The notes under the pieces are model-generated. The model saw nothing but the letters and a program-made list of their open reading frames with translations. It searched no databases and was not told the DNA's origin. A stretch of DNA of 64,000 nucleotides from Montifringilla adamsi. Lineage: Eukaryota; Chordata; Aves; Passeriformes; Passeridae. The stretch spans positions 2,037,733 through 2,101,732 of the forward strand of contig JAGGNK010011114.1 of the NCBI GenBank assembly GCA_017590115.1, given 5' to 3'. Both the position numbers and the translations under genes were made by a program. Every line of letters begins with the position of its first letter. Positions within the stretch are counted from its first letter, which is position 1. Shown piece after piece: positions 12,918 through 25,597 of this stretch.

Positions 12918-14229
12918 GCTTAATGCTTGTGTTCAAATTCAGAACAGGGGCTAAAACTCTGAGCTGTTGAATACTCCCAGTGACTTTGTCAAAAGCCTTT
13001 TGCTGTTTTTTACCTTTTGCTGCAGATATATAGAGAAAGGGGAATAAGTATTTGTAAGGATCAAGATTAGTATTTTAAAATCATGCTGGTTATTCCATTC
13101 ACTGCTGTGGGTATTGCTATCTCCTCCCCAAAAAATCTCTTTATGCCTTCAGGGAACTCTGAAGCCCTCAGCTGGTAGAAGTGCAGTCTCACAGATTTTT
13201 CACAGGCAGGCTGTGGGTGTGTGCCTTTGCTTCCCAGTGACTTCATTTTCCCGCTGGAATGAGAGAGAATGTGTCAGAATGTCCCATTAACCAGAATGTA
13301 CCATTACCAGGTAACAGAACCCAGGCTGAATGGCCTGCTTGGGTTATAATTAAAATATCTGGCGTGCCCTGAGCTCCTGGGCCAGCCAGGCCAGACATGA
13401 ACGTGCTGTGTGCTCCTGGTTGGGCTGGATTTCCTTCCCACCCCTCTCCTTAGGATGTTCTCTTCCCATAAAACACAAATGTTTCTATTCTCACATCTAC
13501 GTCAATGACCAGGGATCTGTTCTCAAAACCTGCCCCGTTTCCTCAGTGACTCAGATGCTCAGAATTGCACTGTTTGTGTCAGGAGAGGAATCCCTGGAGT
13601 AAAGGCACCCCCTACGTGCAGAGCCTACCGAATTTATGTCATTAAAGGTCATGCAGAATCACTTACTTCCTTATACACTCCTTTGTGCTGTCCCCTGTGT
13701 GTGCTACATCCTTTTTAAAGTGCCGTGTGTGACACGTGGCAGTGGGACACAGCAGCAGTGGAAAGAGATGTATTTGAACGTGGCTTTGAAAAGAGAATTC
13801 AACTGATATTCTGATGCACTTGGCACCACTCAGTTTAGAGAGGGAGAAATAGAAAGATAAATAACTGATTTATAGAATATTATTTTGATGTACATCCTCA
13901 CTTTATGTTGTACAAACGCACTCTCTGTACTCCATGTTCTTTTCTTTATTTGGTCTCTTTTAAAATTGATTTTCTCATCTTTGCCACACCTCTCCATATC
14001 TCAGCAGTCTACCTTTTTCAATACCAGCTTAAAACTATATATCAACTGATTTTCCTGATTAATTGGCCATGAAATATCTCCATTTCATCCAAACCCCTCC
14101 TTCACTGGCATTTCCCAACCAGTCCCAGCCTATGGATGCCTGTGCATTAATTTAAACCCCAATAATTTTGTTACTGAGTCACGACATGACTTTTCCAACT
14201 TCTCCCACTTTTCCTTTCTGGAATTGCAG
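12918..14229. other. Non-coding stretch
   Basis: No transposon, RNA gene or sizeable frame recognised. The stretch just before 14230 is a strong pyrimidine tract (CTTTTCCTTTCTGGAATTGCAG) that makes the next segment look like an exon. Confidence 0.5.
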
Positions 14230-14403
14230 GGGTTATTCATGTTGATTGTGGGAAAACAAAAGGGAATAATAAACAGAGATATAGTTTTATTTTCCCCTGA
14301 AATATTATGTTGGAAAGGAAAAAAAGTCCTGGCCTTCATCTATCTCCAGGAGATAATTGTTGACAGCTTAATAAGAAGCACAGAGGGAAAGAAAAGAACA
14401 AAG
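14230..14403 (+). other. Exon-like segment of 174 bp, phase 0-0, unassigned
   Basis: A strong acceptor, CTTTCTGGAATTGCAG, and a donor, ACAAAG|GTATGT, bound exactly 58 open codons, so the segment could be spliced in or out without changing frame. The peptide begins GLFMLIVGKQ, has a mixed hydrophobic and basic middle with FSPEILCWKGKK, then an isoleucine-rich stretch and a basic end. The base composition is AT-rich like its flanks, which argues against long-standing coding use. I know no family that fits. A lone 58-codon frame between good splice signals is not rare in 64 kb, so this is only a candidate. Confidence 0.18.
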
Positions 14404-15600
14404 GTATGTGCTAAGCAAGTCCTCAAGTAAATGAGACCCAGGAGTCCTAATAAATCTCAGTGCTGCCAAAAGATAATTCAGTCCCAAAAAATCTGAAACA
14501 CCAACACCAGTCCTTCTTTGGTCACATCAGTTGAATTTAAAGGATAAACAAGAGTCCTGAGTTTACAGAGAGCAATTCCAATGTGTGCTGTCATTTCTGT
14601 AAGGTATAACGGGCTTTAGAATTGACACACACTGAGGGTTTCCAGCAATTCCTGGTTTATTTAAAGCTTTCTTCATTTTCCTCACTTTGGTTATCAAAAT
14701 ATCTCCTGCCTTTTAGGACTTAGGAGGTGCTTTTGTGCACACTGCAAAATGTTTTTATCCAATACCAACTTTGCTGCTCAGAAGGAGGAGTTTAAACTGT
14801 CTGGGGCCTGGCATAGTTCAGAGACTGAGAGGCTGTGCAGTGGGTTTGGAAATAAATCAAAAAATCCCAAAGGGATGAGGCCAGGCCACTGGCAATTGAC
14901 TCCAAATACTCTGTGCAGAAACATGAAAAATATAACCCCCATTTCTCCCTGCTAATCTTTGGGATCTTAGCTAAACATTGACATCTTCTAACATCTTAAA
15001 AATCCAGCATTCAGTGAAAATGTGGCAATAAACACTGGCCTTTCTTCATTCCCATGTTCATAGACAAAGACAAACATAAATGCAGTCCCAGTCTTAGTCA
15101 ATGCAGCCAGTTTTTCAGACTGCATGATTTTCAACTGAGCAAACCAAAAATCAAATCATTTAGGTTCTTTCTTCAGAGATATTTTGCTGATTTTATACTG
15201 CAGGCAATGACTGGGGATGTTCTTTGTGTTTTACCTTGAACACAAACACTTCTTACACTGAGAGAAAATGTGGTTTTTATGGTGAAGGTAAAAGGAGATT
15301 TGGATCCATTTTTAAGAGCAGCTGCAAAATACATAATTTTTCTTTGTGGCAATAAATATTTTCATAAATGCCACAGTGCTCATTGGCACTTACAATCAAT
15401 AGTTTGAAATAATACACAAAATTTTTAATGAATTATTAATAAATAAATGAATTCTGATAATTGCTGATAAGGGACTTTGCATGTCCCTCCTTTAAGAAAA
15501 GCCTTTTTTTTTTTTTTTTTCCGAAAATCAAGGGCCTCCAGTGTTTGTCAGACAGGTCATACAAAATCAAAATATTGCAACCAGATTTTCCAAGTATTTG

Positions 15601-15624
15601 CATATTCCAATCAAGTGGAATATG
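15601..15624. repeat. Inverted repeat, 9-bp perfect arms
   Basis: CATATTCCA at 15601-15609 and TGGAATATG at 15616-15624 are exact reverse complements around a 6-base loop. It could fold as a small hairpin in RNA from either strand. The stem is too short for a microRNA precursor. Confidence 0.85.
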
Positions 15625-15745
15625 TTCTGGTCTGTGTGTTCAAGTCAATAACCAGCTAAAAGGCTGAGCATTCTGTAGAAAGTGATAAATTCCCGACATC
15701 CCTGCCCACATTTGAATGTTGGCATCTAAGAAATACTTCCCTCAA

Positions 15746-15772
15746 AAATGTTCACCCTTAACGTGAACATTT
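15746..15772. repeat. Inverted repeat, 10-bp perfect arms
   Basis: AAATGTTCAC at 15746-15755 and GTGAACATTT at 15763-15772 are exact reverse complements around a 7-base loop (CCTTAAC). Right after it, 15772-15796 holds an imperfect third inverted repeat (TAAGCCTCT against AGAGGAAGCTTA). No function is known to me. Confidence 0.85.
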
Positions 15773-16276
15773 AAGCCTCTAAGCCAGAGGAAGCTTATAG
15801 GTTTTTATAACACCCACACTGTAGAAAAGCATGGGCAAACATGAAAGTGTGGGAGGTGGCTCACAAAATAAGAAAGAAAAGAAAAATTGGTTTATCCAGG
15901 GCTGGAGTACAATGGTGAGGGGATGTTTCCCAGAAACCAGGGGTAAAGTACTTCCAGTACAAATAATTCCTTCTTTTCCAATATCCCTTTGAATCTAAAA
16001 TCCCATTAAAGTTTAATTTCACAAATTGTAACTGAAGCCAAAGTTGTTAAAGAATCTCTGGTAGATCAGCAAGTATGGCCTCTACCATTCATCATTCTTT
16101 TCAAAATGATGGATTTATATTAAGAAACCATAAAGCCAAACTCCATGAGGAGGACATTTCATGTCCAATTCTAATATAATCCATCACTTTTTTTGTTTGT
16201 AAAATAGAAATACCTAAAATGCTTAAAGGAAATATCTTAAAAATGTGATTTTGCTTGAATTTAGAACAATACTTAC

Positions 16277-16366
16277 CACATGCTGCTGATGTTACTTGTG
16301 ATGACTGTGCTGGAACTTCAGTAGTGTTGAGGTCCAAAAACAAAATGGGATCATGGGAGCAACAGG
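16277..16366 (-). other. Exon-like segment of 90 bp, phase 1-1, unassigned
   Basis: On the minus strand an acceptor TTTCTGACACAG and a perfect donor GCATGTG|GTAAGT bound 90 bases. Of the three frames only one is open, and it splits a codon in the same way at both ends (phase 1-1), so the segment can be added or skipped without a frameshift, as is typical for exons of extracellular proteins. The peptide contains SHDPILFLDLNTTEV, with one N-glycosylation-like NTT, and has cysteines near both ends. The donor is as good as they come and the pyrimidine tract is fair. I cannot name the protein. It could be a cassette exon of a gene whose introns fill this window, or chance. Confidence 0.3.
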
Positions 16367-19297
16367 CTGTGTCAGAAAGATCTTAATATGTTATTCAAGG
16401 AACAGGCTAGGAATGCAGAGAATAAATTAAGGAAGGGGGAAAAATAATCTGTTCATGATGCATTTTTTGTGTCATGTTCTTTGGACAAAAAGAATCCTGG
16501 GATGCAAGACCAGAAGGTGTCTGTGCGTGAACAGATCATCTTCAGATCGACACAGAAACACAAGGCCTTGGACAATTAATTATACATTAAATTAAGGTGG
16601 GAAACTCAGGTGCCTCCCCCTCGGACAAAAATATCTCCCAGAAGATGTTGCAAGAATATCCCAAATCATCAAAATTCTCTTTTTGTTTTCTTCTGCAAAT
16701 TAGTAATAAACTCTATGACTTTAATACATTCATTAGACAAAATCTGTTCTGTGCTTGATCTTACTCCAGAAAAGTTCTTTTTAATTAATTTAGATAAGGT
16801 GAAAACCAGATGTATGAAAAAAATGACAGTCATAAACCCCTTTACTGGATGTAAAAAGTTTGTTATTTGACAAAGTCTCTTATCTCTATCCTCCAATAAT
16901 AATTATCCCAAAGGATCAATATCACGGACTCTGAGTTTTAAAAATAAGTCTAGAATAGGGTTCCTGTACCCAACACACAAAAGTTAATTTTGATAAGCTC
17001 TCCATAGTGCCACTGCTGTCAATAAGAGCTGAAGGATTTAAGATCTCTGGAAAATCTCTTTCCTTAAGCTGCACCAATATCTCCACAACAATAAATAAAC
17101 ATCTCTAAGGAAATGAGGGTTGCAGAATTTGCCCTTTCTAGCTGAAGCCTATAGAATAAGATTAATGAATTAACTTGTCCAACTTCAAATGTACTGACAA
17201 CAAACACAGCAAATTATCTTTATATTTCAAAAGCACATAAAGGACAGAATGAGCTTTTTGTTCAAGTGCGTTTTTCTTCTGTAGCACTACAAAATGGGAA
17301 ACAAAAGGAAAAATGTGACAGCTGCAATAGATGTGAATAATCAATGACAACCATCAAACAATGTGTGGAGAACACAGGCAGGCTGCACTTCAAAATAAAT
17401 TCCACAAAGCACCACAGTCTGCACTGTATCTGCATCCCAAACCCCTCCAAAGCTAACACATGCCATTAATCAACCTTGGCCATCCACTAGAACCTGATGA
17501 ATTTGCAGAGTTTGTATTCTGGTGCACTGGAGACTTAAATATAATAAAAATAAAAAATAGGCTGGAGCAGCAAAAATACCAGAGGCCATAACAATAAATA
17601 AAGAACAGTGACTCCACAGCCCAGAACAAAAAATCCTGACTGCTAAATGAGCCAAGTAGTGGCCTCTACTATATGTACATGTATTTTTCATTATAAACTC
17701 ATTAAAAATGAGTTCACGTAAGTTTTCTGTGCAAGACAGTGAGGTTGAAGTAGAACAGATGAACGTCCCATAAAAATGTCTTAAAGCACTTCATGAACAT
17801 GGCTTGTCACAAGCAGCTGACTTGCAAGGGATATAATTGATAATCAACATATAGATGTTGAAAATGGGATGCCTCATTAAGCTTTAAGCCTGAAAGTTTG
17901 GTATACTCTTGATGAAATCTGGTGTGAGCAGTCTCATTAGTGTAACACTTAATTACAGCATCTGTCAAAATCAGAAAGGTGTCATGTATACCAGAAGAAT
18001 TAACGTTAAATTACACAAGAAACAAGGTGGTATTTAAATTAAAAAACTTCTTCATATGTGAGACCATCTTAACTGTTCAAAAAAGCCATCATGGGTTTAT
18101 CACACAAATCCTCATAATTACACATTTTTAAAAATCTACATGGACTGGAGTTGAAACAGCAACAATATTTTCCTTTTTTTTCCCCCCTCTCAATTCTCAG
18201 TACTTTGCAGGAAAAATAGGCCAAAATACTGCAAATGCTATAAAAATATGATTTGCATTTTTATGTACTTGGCTGTAGCAGACTGCAATTGGAACTCAAG
18301 GTTTCAGCCCATTAAACACTTTGATCAATACTCAGACTCAGGCAGAAAATATCAACTTAAGGCAAAATTCACTGTGCAAACAAAAGATCTATTGAAAAAT
18401 TCCCTGTCCACAATGTGGATTTCAGCAGAATTTGGGCAGCATGACAAGCCTTAGGTGAGCCTTCTGCACAGAGTTGGAATTCGCCAACAATAGGAAGAAA
18501 AAATTTCCTTTAAGGAATGTGGAAATGTGAGACAGAGGTGGAAATGGACCTGGAGCTGAAGAGAGGCTTCCACTTTCTTAATTTTGCACATTTAGCAAAG
18601 AGATTAAGTACATGCATAGAAATTTGGCTCTGCTTGCCTAAAATAGACCCACTTTTCTCCATGCTGTTTCTGTTTCAAGGGGGAAAAGGTAATTTACTCC
18701 TTTTTTTAAAGCAAGGGAACTTCAGTTGTATTAAAAAAAAAAAGTCACAAAGAATCTGGTTTAAAGATTAGAAAGGAGATTGGATTTTCTTAAACAGTTG
18801 AAATTATGACACATAGGGCTTTGCTTCAGATCCTTCTTTCTGGGAATTATAATGGCTGCTGCCAAAATCAAATCTGTTTAACTGGTTAAGCTAAGAATCT
18901 AAATCAGTGCAAATGAGATCAGTTTATCAGGGTTTAATAGCTATAACACAGGCAGAGAAATAAAGAAATAAAAACAAACCCCTGCTCTTGAAACACAATC
19001 TTCCTCCCACCTTCATTCAGATGCATAGCCAAAATACTTTTCATTTTTTAACTGAGGAAATACTGTGGGCCTCATGTTAAATGGGCAGTGCTTCTTCCAG
19101 ATCCATTTTTTTGAAGCCCACGAGGAGCTCTGGTCCAAACTGGGTAACTTCCCCACATTGTTATGGCTGCTCCTCAGAATATTGAGGAAAGGTCAGATCC
19201 TGGAAGATCTGCTTTGGAATTCAAACCCCATTTGCTTGGCAGTGAAAAATGGCATTTTAAAGCAATATTGGGTGAAATTTCATTTCTCAAAATGCTG
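16367..19297. other. Non-coding AT-rich stretch
   Basis: No repeat family, RNA gene or coding frame recognised. Short A and T runs near 18173-18187 and 18731-18742. Overlapping small frames on both strands look like chance. Confidence 0.55.
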
Positions 19298-19386
19298 TAG
19301 GTGACCCTGCCTTGGCAAGGAGTTTGGACTAAAAGATCTCCAGAGATCTTTTCCAGCCCACACAATTCAGTGATTTTGTGATTCTG
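19298..19386 (+). mobile_element. CR1 LINE 3' tail, short
   Basis: GTAGGTGACCCTGCCTTGGCAAGGAGTTTGGACTA and then AAAGATCTCCAGAGATC, TTCCAGCCC and TCAGTGATTTTGTGATTCTG follow the 3' end of a CR1 subfamily, including the diverged terminal short repeats. Only about 90 bases remain, as expected for severe 5' truncation. Several differences from other CR1 tails suggest an old copy. Confidence 0.85.
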
Positions 19387-22300
19387 CCTAAGAGTGTGAC
19401 ACAAAACCACCCCCTGGAAACTTGAAAAGGGCTGGGGACAGCCAAAAATTGGAAAAAGGAACAGACAAATCAATTCCTGGGGGTTTTCTGTGCCCTTACC
19501 AGAGGGAAAAGGAACATTTGAAGGCAGGTCTGGATGAGGGCACAGGCAGAAGCTGAGGGTGAGACTCCATGAATGAGTAAAAAGAAATGGTGGGGAGATC
19601 AAGAACAGAGGAAGAAAAGGGAGTCAAGATGTAAATGAAGGACTGAAAAGGAGGACAAGACAAGAACAATCCTATCTGTACCATGGAGTGGCAGAACTTC
19701 AAAAAAGGGATGAGAAGAAAGGGGATATAAGGGACACAACACACTGCTGTTAAAGAGGCTGGGTGGAGAAGATTGCTCCTTTATGCCCATTTCACTCTTT
19801 GGAAAGGCTTCAATTGCTGTGCATGCTTGTCCAATACAAAATGTTGCTTTTAGCACCCACTGCATCATTTTCTTCTCGTCTACCCAGAATAAAAAAACCA
19901 AACAACCCAAAAAGCAGCAGAAGGAAGTTGTTTATTTTCAGAGCACAAAGTAAAGTGGTGCTGGTAATATCCCAATATCACACCTCACACCGTCAGTGCA
20001 GCCCAGTGAGAGGACAGCTACTGGCTGAATCCACTCTGGGACTCGTTTCTTTACAATTTCCTTGTCCAAGCCGGGTAGGCTGCACGGGGAAATACTTGGA
20101 TACAGTTTGGGATCACATTCCAATTCCTCATAACTCCAAGTCTACGGTATATTTTCAGTGTGAATGCCATACACAAGGCAGGGGTGCTGCACACACTGCA
20201 GCCTCCAGCAGGTCTGAGCACCACCAAATTAGACAGCAATTGATGCCCCTGATATTTTTTCACCAAGCTCTCAGTGCTGCTTTGTTTCTCCAATGGTGAT
20301 GACTCATAAGGCCACACTTGAAGATGATGTAGAAATCCATGGAAAAGTGCAGCTTTCCTTTGGCAGGGAATTTGGCCTTCCAGCCCCCAGTTTTGGAGAG
20401 CACCCTGCACAAAGACAGAGCCCTTGCAGCGCACAGGCAGGGCAGCAGAGGTGCTTTCAAGCAAAGCTGGTGTTGCTCTTTCAGAAGCTTAAGAACTTTA
20501 GATTTTTAGCAAGCCAGGCCCGTAAGAGACTGTTGTGCTTATGGTAAAATCTATATGATTTTTTGTTAAATTAACTTAAGCTGTCAATTAAGTGATGATA
20601 ACCCTTTAAGCCCAAATCATTTTTCGAGTCCAGTGCTCAGTTTGGCAAGGGATTAATTCTGAATCTTGTGACTGAACTGGAGCATCTTCCTTTTTCCTTT
20701 TCATCTTTTCCCTTTCCTATCCCCACTCCTTTCCCCTAACAGCCTCCACACAGGTAATTTTGGGGATGATTTTGCATTTGGATGGATTGATTTTAGATTT
20801 TAGTTCCCTCTTCCCTCTGTGCCTTAACTACATTGTAAGTGGTGGAGTGAACCTTTGCCAACAAACTTTGTCACACATTCACATTTATATTAAACCTGCT
20901 TTTTCTGATACCTTTGCTGGTGATTCAACCCAAAAATAGAGCCAAGCAAAGAAACAAGCAGTGCTCAAAAGTCTTGCCAAGTTAAGAGAAATGACTTGTA
21001 AGAAGTATTTGACTTTTGAAAAGAAAAGACAGAAGGTAAGGCTTTAGAATCTTCTTTTTTCTATCTTCCAAGGTAACAAGGTAGGCACTTCAGACAACCA
21101 GTTAAGGAGTGGTCTGTACTTGTTGCCAGAATTTTAACACCCCCCACCAAAAATGTTAGTATTCATATGAAAAAAAAAAATTTATTGGTGAAAGATGTGA
21201 AGGTGTCCTGAGGCTAGAAACTGAGGGAAAATATTTTCAGATCAAATCTTGTATTTTGTAGGAAATATTTCCTGCTTGCTTTATCTCAAGTTTAGGCAAA
21301 TAAAAATTTATGCATTTTGACTTCACCAGAAATACATTCAGTGTTTGCTTCGCAAATAAAGGAATTCAACAGGTCTGAGTCACATTATTTCAGGCAAATT
21401 TTTTTTTGCTTTTGGCAAAATTTGCATTGCTGCTGTAGGAGAAATGTGTTCTTCAAAAGATTATTAATTTTTCTCATTATACTGATTCAACTGCACCAGC
21501 TTTGAAAACAGGAATCTGGAATGAAGTGAAAGTGTGAGTTGATTTTAGTCAGTATTAATGCCTCAACATGTTGATTTCAAACTCACAGAATATCTCCCCT
21601 GGCTGATTTTAAACATGAAGATATTTGATAACGTTATTCATATTAATGTTTTCATAGGAAGAAATTGAAGCTGAATATTTATGCAAATTCTCCTTTCAGT
21701 TACATACCCATTGAGAAATCCAGCCATCCATTCTACCAAGTAATTCCCAAGAAATGCTTGCATCCACACAGCAACTGTTTAACACTTCTTAAGAGCAATT
21801 CTTTTGTGCTTTAAGGAAGAAGTTGAAAGCTGTCCTCCCCACAGCAGAACAATTAACAACATGTCAAACATTCACTTCAATCATTAATGCAGGAAAGGTA
21901 GTAAATTTAAGCCTCATAAATGTCCTTCTCCTGTCAGTGCTTCCACTGGATGACTCTGTAAGTAAAAGTATTTTGGTATCATCCCTTTGGCTTCTTTGAA
22001 CCTTTTTAAAAATATGTATTTTATGCAGAAAAAATATTATTTTTTCTTTGAAAAGAACAGCTGTTTACGTGCAGTTATGTACAGATATTCCAAGTAAATA
22101 TTTGACAAGGCCATAATTAAATGTTCTTGAATGAGCCATTCAAAATTTTGGCTGTTTATGCATTACTGTAAGTAAGTCATATAAATAACACCTGGCTTGT
22201 GGCAAATCTGAAAAGATAAATAGGTAAAAAAAGATAAATCTATGAATGAAGAAATTTTGAATTACACATTCTAAAAAATCAGCAACTAAAAGCATTGAGG

Positions 22301-25300
22301 AAAAAAACCACTGTATTTATTTTTGAGATGACTTAATTGCACAAGCTCAAATCTAAACTCCAATTACACCATGTGTTTTTAGGGAAGATGTTAATTGAGG
22401 TTTGTGTCTATTAACAGATACAATTAGCTCAGCTCAGCTCCCCTGACAGAGGCACTGGGTGTCATTTGAGACATCCAGAGGATCTCAGACGTTACCAAGA
22501 GGGGGGCAGATGTGAGACAAGACCTCCAGGAGACCCTTTTGACCTGGCAGCTGGAGCCAGGTGGGTCCCCAGAGCCTCTCAAGTGGCATCAGACGTTTGG
22601 AACTGGATTGTGCCAATGAATTCTGAAATTTCACTTTGATAAAGATTACAGGAAAGATAAAGTTCCCTCTTTGGGTATTGCTACAATAGAAAAAAAAAAA
22701 AAAAAACCAACAAACCCCACGAGAATGTCAATTGAAACAGCTCTAAATTTTGTTTGAAGTCTGCTCCTTTGAAGTCTTTGGGGTTGGGATTGCCATAGAT
22801 CCACTTTTAACCTTACAGGGTAATGACTCTCCCTTGAGGCAGTGGCAGGGCTGTCCCAAAAAAAAATAGAATTCAATGGATGTTCAGGAATCCACAGGAT
22901 TTTTACCAGGTATCTCCCTGGGGGGGAGATTTTACCCTGGTGGAAGGCCTGAGGAAAAGCTCTGGGGAGGTTTTGGGGATCTTTGATCATTTATGTTGCT
23001 TCTTTCCACAGTTTTCTACAATGTGCCCAGTCCTCAAGTGATGTTAACAATGTTTGAGCCATTAACTCTCTCAGCATCTCATGGTTATTAAGTGAAATTG
23101 CCCCATAACTGAGCCAGAGGCAGCTGTTCCCAACCCTCCTGCAGTGGCCATTTCTCCTCAACATGTCCCATACCCTTGGCATGAGCAAACAGAACCCACA
23201 TGTGAAAATGATGACTTCACATCTGAGCAGGCTGTCATTTCTGCAGGCATCAGGCCTGTGACTTCATCCTTCTCCTCTGATACTGGCAGGGCACCAGAAA
23301 CCCAAAATATGAAACACTCCTCTGAAATAAAATACCACTGAAATGGTCTCTTTATGGCTTAAAAGAAAAAACAGAGTATGCAAAGCAGAAACAAATGGGA
23401 CATTCATACTTCTGACCAATGGCAGAGCTCCTTTATTCACCAAGCTTATTAGGAATCTTGTCCAATTCTGCAAATATTATGAATATTGAATTCCAGATCA
23501 GCCAGGTAAGAGCTTTTTTGTATTAAAATAAATGCACACTTGTATGTCATTTGGACATCTCTGACAGATACAAATGAGGCATTAATAAAGTGCTTCTCAT
23601 GCTCAGTTTTAAGCAGTGACATTTACAGGTGTAAGAATTCAAAGTTTTGACATGAAAAAGCACATTGTTAACATGAAGGAAAAGTGCATCCACACATGAA
23701 TTTCAGCAAGATTTTCTGCACTAATGACCTAAACACACTAATATTAACACAAGTGATGCAGTGTTAGGTTTCCACCAGGATAAACGTGACAGAATGGGCA
23801 AAAACTCACTTAATGCCATTGCTCAAATCGTGTCTCTAATCTGTGAGGACATTACATCATGAGTCACTCAAAGGAAAGGGCAGAGTTTCCTACCAAATCC
23901 ATTACAAGAAGAAAGTGACATTTAGAAGGCAGAATATGTGAATTGTATTTCACAGGTAGAGTTCTTTTTGTTCTCGTGAGAATTCTTTCCTTTAAGAAAA
24001 AGAGAAAATTCCAGAATTCTGTCCCACTAGCTGAAAATTAATAGGCTTCTTTCTTAAAGGTATAGGCCATCTAAATAGAAGCATCACTGACAAAATGTTA
24101 TCTCCTCATAGGTAATTCATGGAAGGGAGGTTTTCTGGGTTTTTTTTAGCCGTTGTTTAAATACAACTTGTACCCTTCAGTGCATCTGAACAGCAAACCC
24201 TATTACAGTGTGAAAAATGTTGTAAAGATGATGCCAGGCCAGCACTGGAAAGATTCCCCACAGATCACCTTTTATTTACATGAACTGAACACTTCTGGTG
24301 TCACTGAGAGACAAATGGAAGTTGGACCTCGTAAGGATGAGAAAAAGTGTGTGTCCTGCTCTAAGCACTTTTAAGCACTTACAAGATTTTATAAACACAG
24401 TGAGTTGGGGTTTTTAAAACGCTATTCCACATCCGCACATGACTTCCCATCTCCTCTCCAAATGTGGGTCATTGTTGCACTTTCAGCCTGCCCCTTGCCA
24501 AGTTTGCCACTGTGGAGTTTTAAAAACACCAAACTAATTGCAGAGGATGGGGACATATGTGATCATGTCAATTTCGTCATGGCTTTAAATACTGAAACCA
24601 AGCACTGTAGAGAAGATAATCAAAGGTTTTTTGAAACCCAGAGCATCCTTTTCTGTGCATTCATTGCCCACATCCTGCTCCGTGGTGCTGGGAGATGAAC
24701 AGAATGCCAAAAGCAGGATGAGAACTTCAGTGCTGAGCATGGGATCAAAAATTCACCTGACTCCTGTCTGTCAAAAAAGGATTTAAGAGATCAAGACAGC
24801 AGCAATCTGATACCTACAGAGCACCAGGCATTCCCTTCCCTATAGAGAATATCCATCTATTTGAAAAGTGACTCCACAGAACAAGTTACAGGCCCTTAGA
24901 TCTAAAGGGTCAGCCAGACATCCATAGTTTGGCTTTGGCTCACAGCAACTGGGAGATTTAACTGAGATTTAACTGTGGTGCTTACCATAACAACTTTTCT
25001 ACTACAGATTGCGTTTAAGCATCTTGGAACAATGAAAAATAACAGCCCATCCACTCCTACCCTGCTGCTCAGCGATGTTTTTGTGCCAAACCTTAGTTCA
25101 GTTTTGCCTCAATGCCTTCCCAAGCTGTCAGGACTCATTGGGGTAGGAATAAAGAACCTACAAATTGGGCAGGGTGGTTTCCCTGCACGCCAGCAACATC
25201 ACGGAGCTGTATCAAGCTGTACAAGAAACAGGGATGGCACAGGGACTTTGTTCCCACTTGGAATGCCATAATTTCCTGACTTTTGGCTTGGGATGCAGAC

Positions 25301-25408
25301 AATTTAACCAGCCCTGGCTTCCCTGCACCCCAGGAGCAGGCGCCAGCCCCGTGGCCTCACTGGGACTGGGGGCTGGGGACAGGGGGTGGCTGCAGGAGGG
25401 ACAGCCTG
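19387..25408. other. Mostly unique non-coding stretch
   Basis: The plus strand is purine-rich at 19500-19760, so the minus strand has many acceptor-like tracts; 19500-19642 (-) is open for 143 bases from CTCCTTTTCAG to a CTCTG|GTAAGG donor. The longest stop-free run in unique sequence is 178 codons on the plus strand at 19763-20299; it is matched by a 137-codon frame on the other strand and has no recognisable domain. An A run lies at 22690-22706. The segment 22430-22640 is richer in G and C and could be a decayed repeat that I cannot name. From 25160 to 25408 the sequence is GC-rich and leads up to the LTR. Confidence 0.5.
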
Positions 25409-25412
25409 AGGG
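25409..25412. repeat. Target-site duplication, left copy (AGGG)
   Basis: AGGG lies directly before the TGATGCCT end of the LTR and is repeated directly after the other end. Four-base duplications are typical of ERV1 (gammaretrovirus-like) insertions, five of ERVL and six of ERVK. Confidence 0.7.
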
Positions 25413-25471
25413 TGATGCCTTGTGAAGGCTGAGCTAGAACAGAGGCTGGACAGAGCTAAAGAATAAAGGGA

Positions 25472-25477
25472 TTTATT
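25472..25477 (-). terminator. LTR polyadenylation signal
   Basis: AATAAA on the minus strand within TTAATAAATCCC, placed downstream of the TATA box as expected at the end of the R region. Confidence 0.6.
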
Positions 25478-25590
25478 AAAAGGATCTCCTCCATGGATCC
25501 ACCTTGGGCAGCACAAGAGCCCAGCCAGGGCTGCACCCAAGATGAACCCAAATGGTCCCAAAATGCACGAGCGCTCACGGGGTCTCTCAC

Positions 25591-25597
25591 TTTTATA
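25591..25597 (-). promoter_or_regulatory. LTR TATA box
   Basis: TATAAAA on the minus strand, followed by GTGAGAGACC, which would be close to the R start about 25-30 bases on. It fits the LTR promoter; whether it is active is unknown. Confidence 0.55.

Larger units (their letters stand above)
14404..16276. other. Non-coding stretch with inverted repeats
   Basis: AT-rich, with a T run near 15507-15521. It holds a cluster of three short inverted repeats between 15601 and 15796, listed separately. No transposon ends or coding frames recognised. Confidence 0.5.

Noticed and set aside
19763..20299. 178-codon plus-strand open frame
   Set aside because: No recognisable domain, a competing 137-codon frame on the other strand, and a length about what chance gives once or so in 64 kb in six frames.
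22430..22640. G/C-richer block that might be a decayed transposon
   Set aside because: I could not match it to CR1, an LTR or a SINE by eye.
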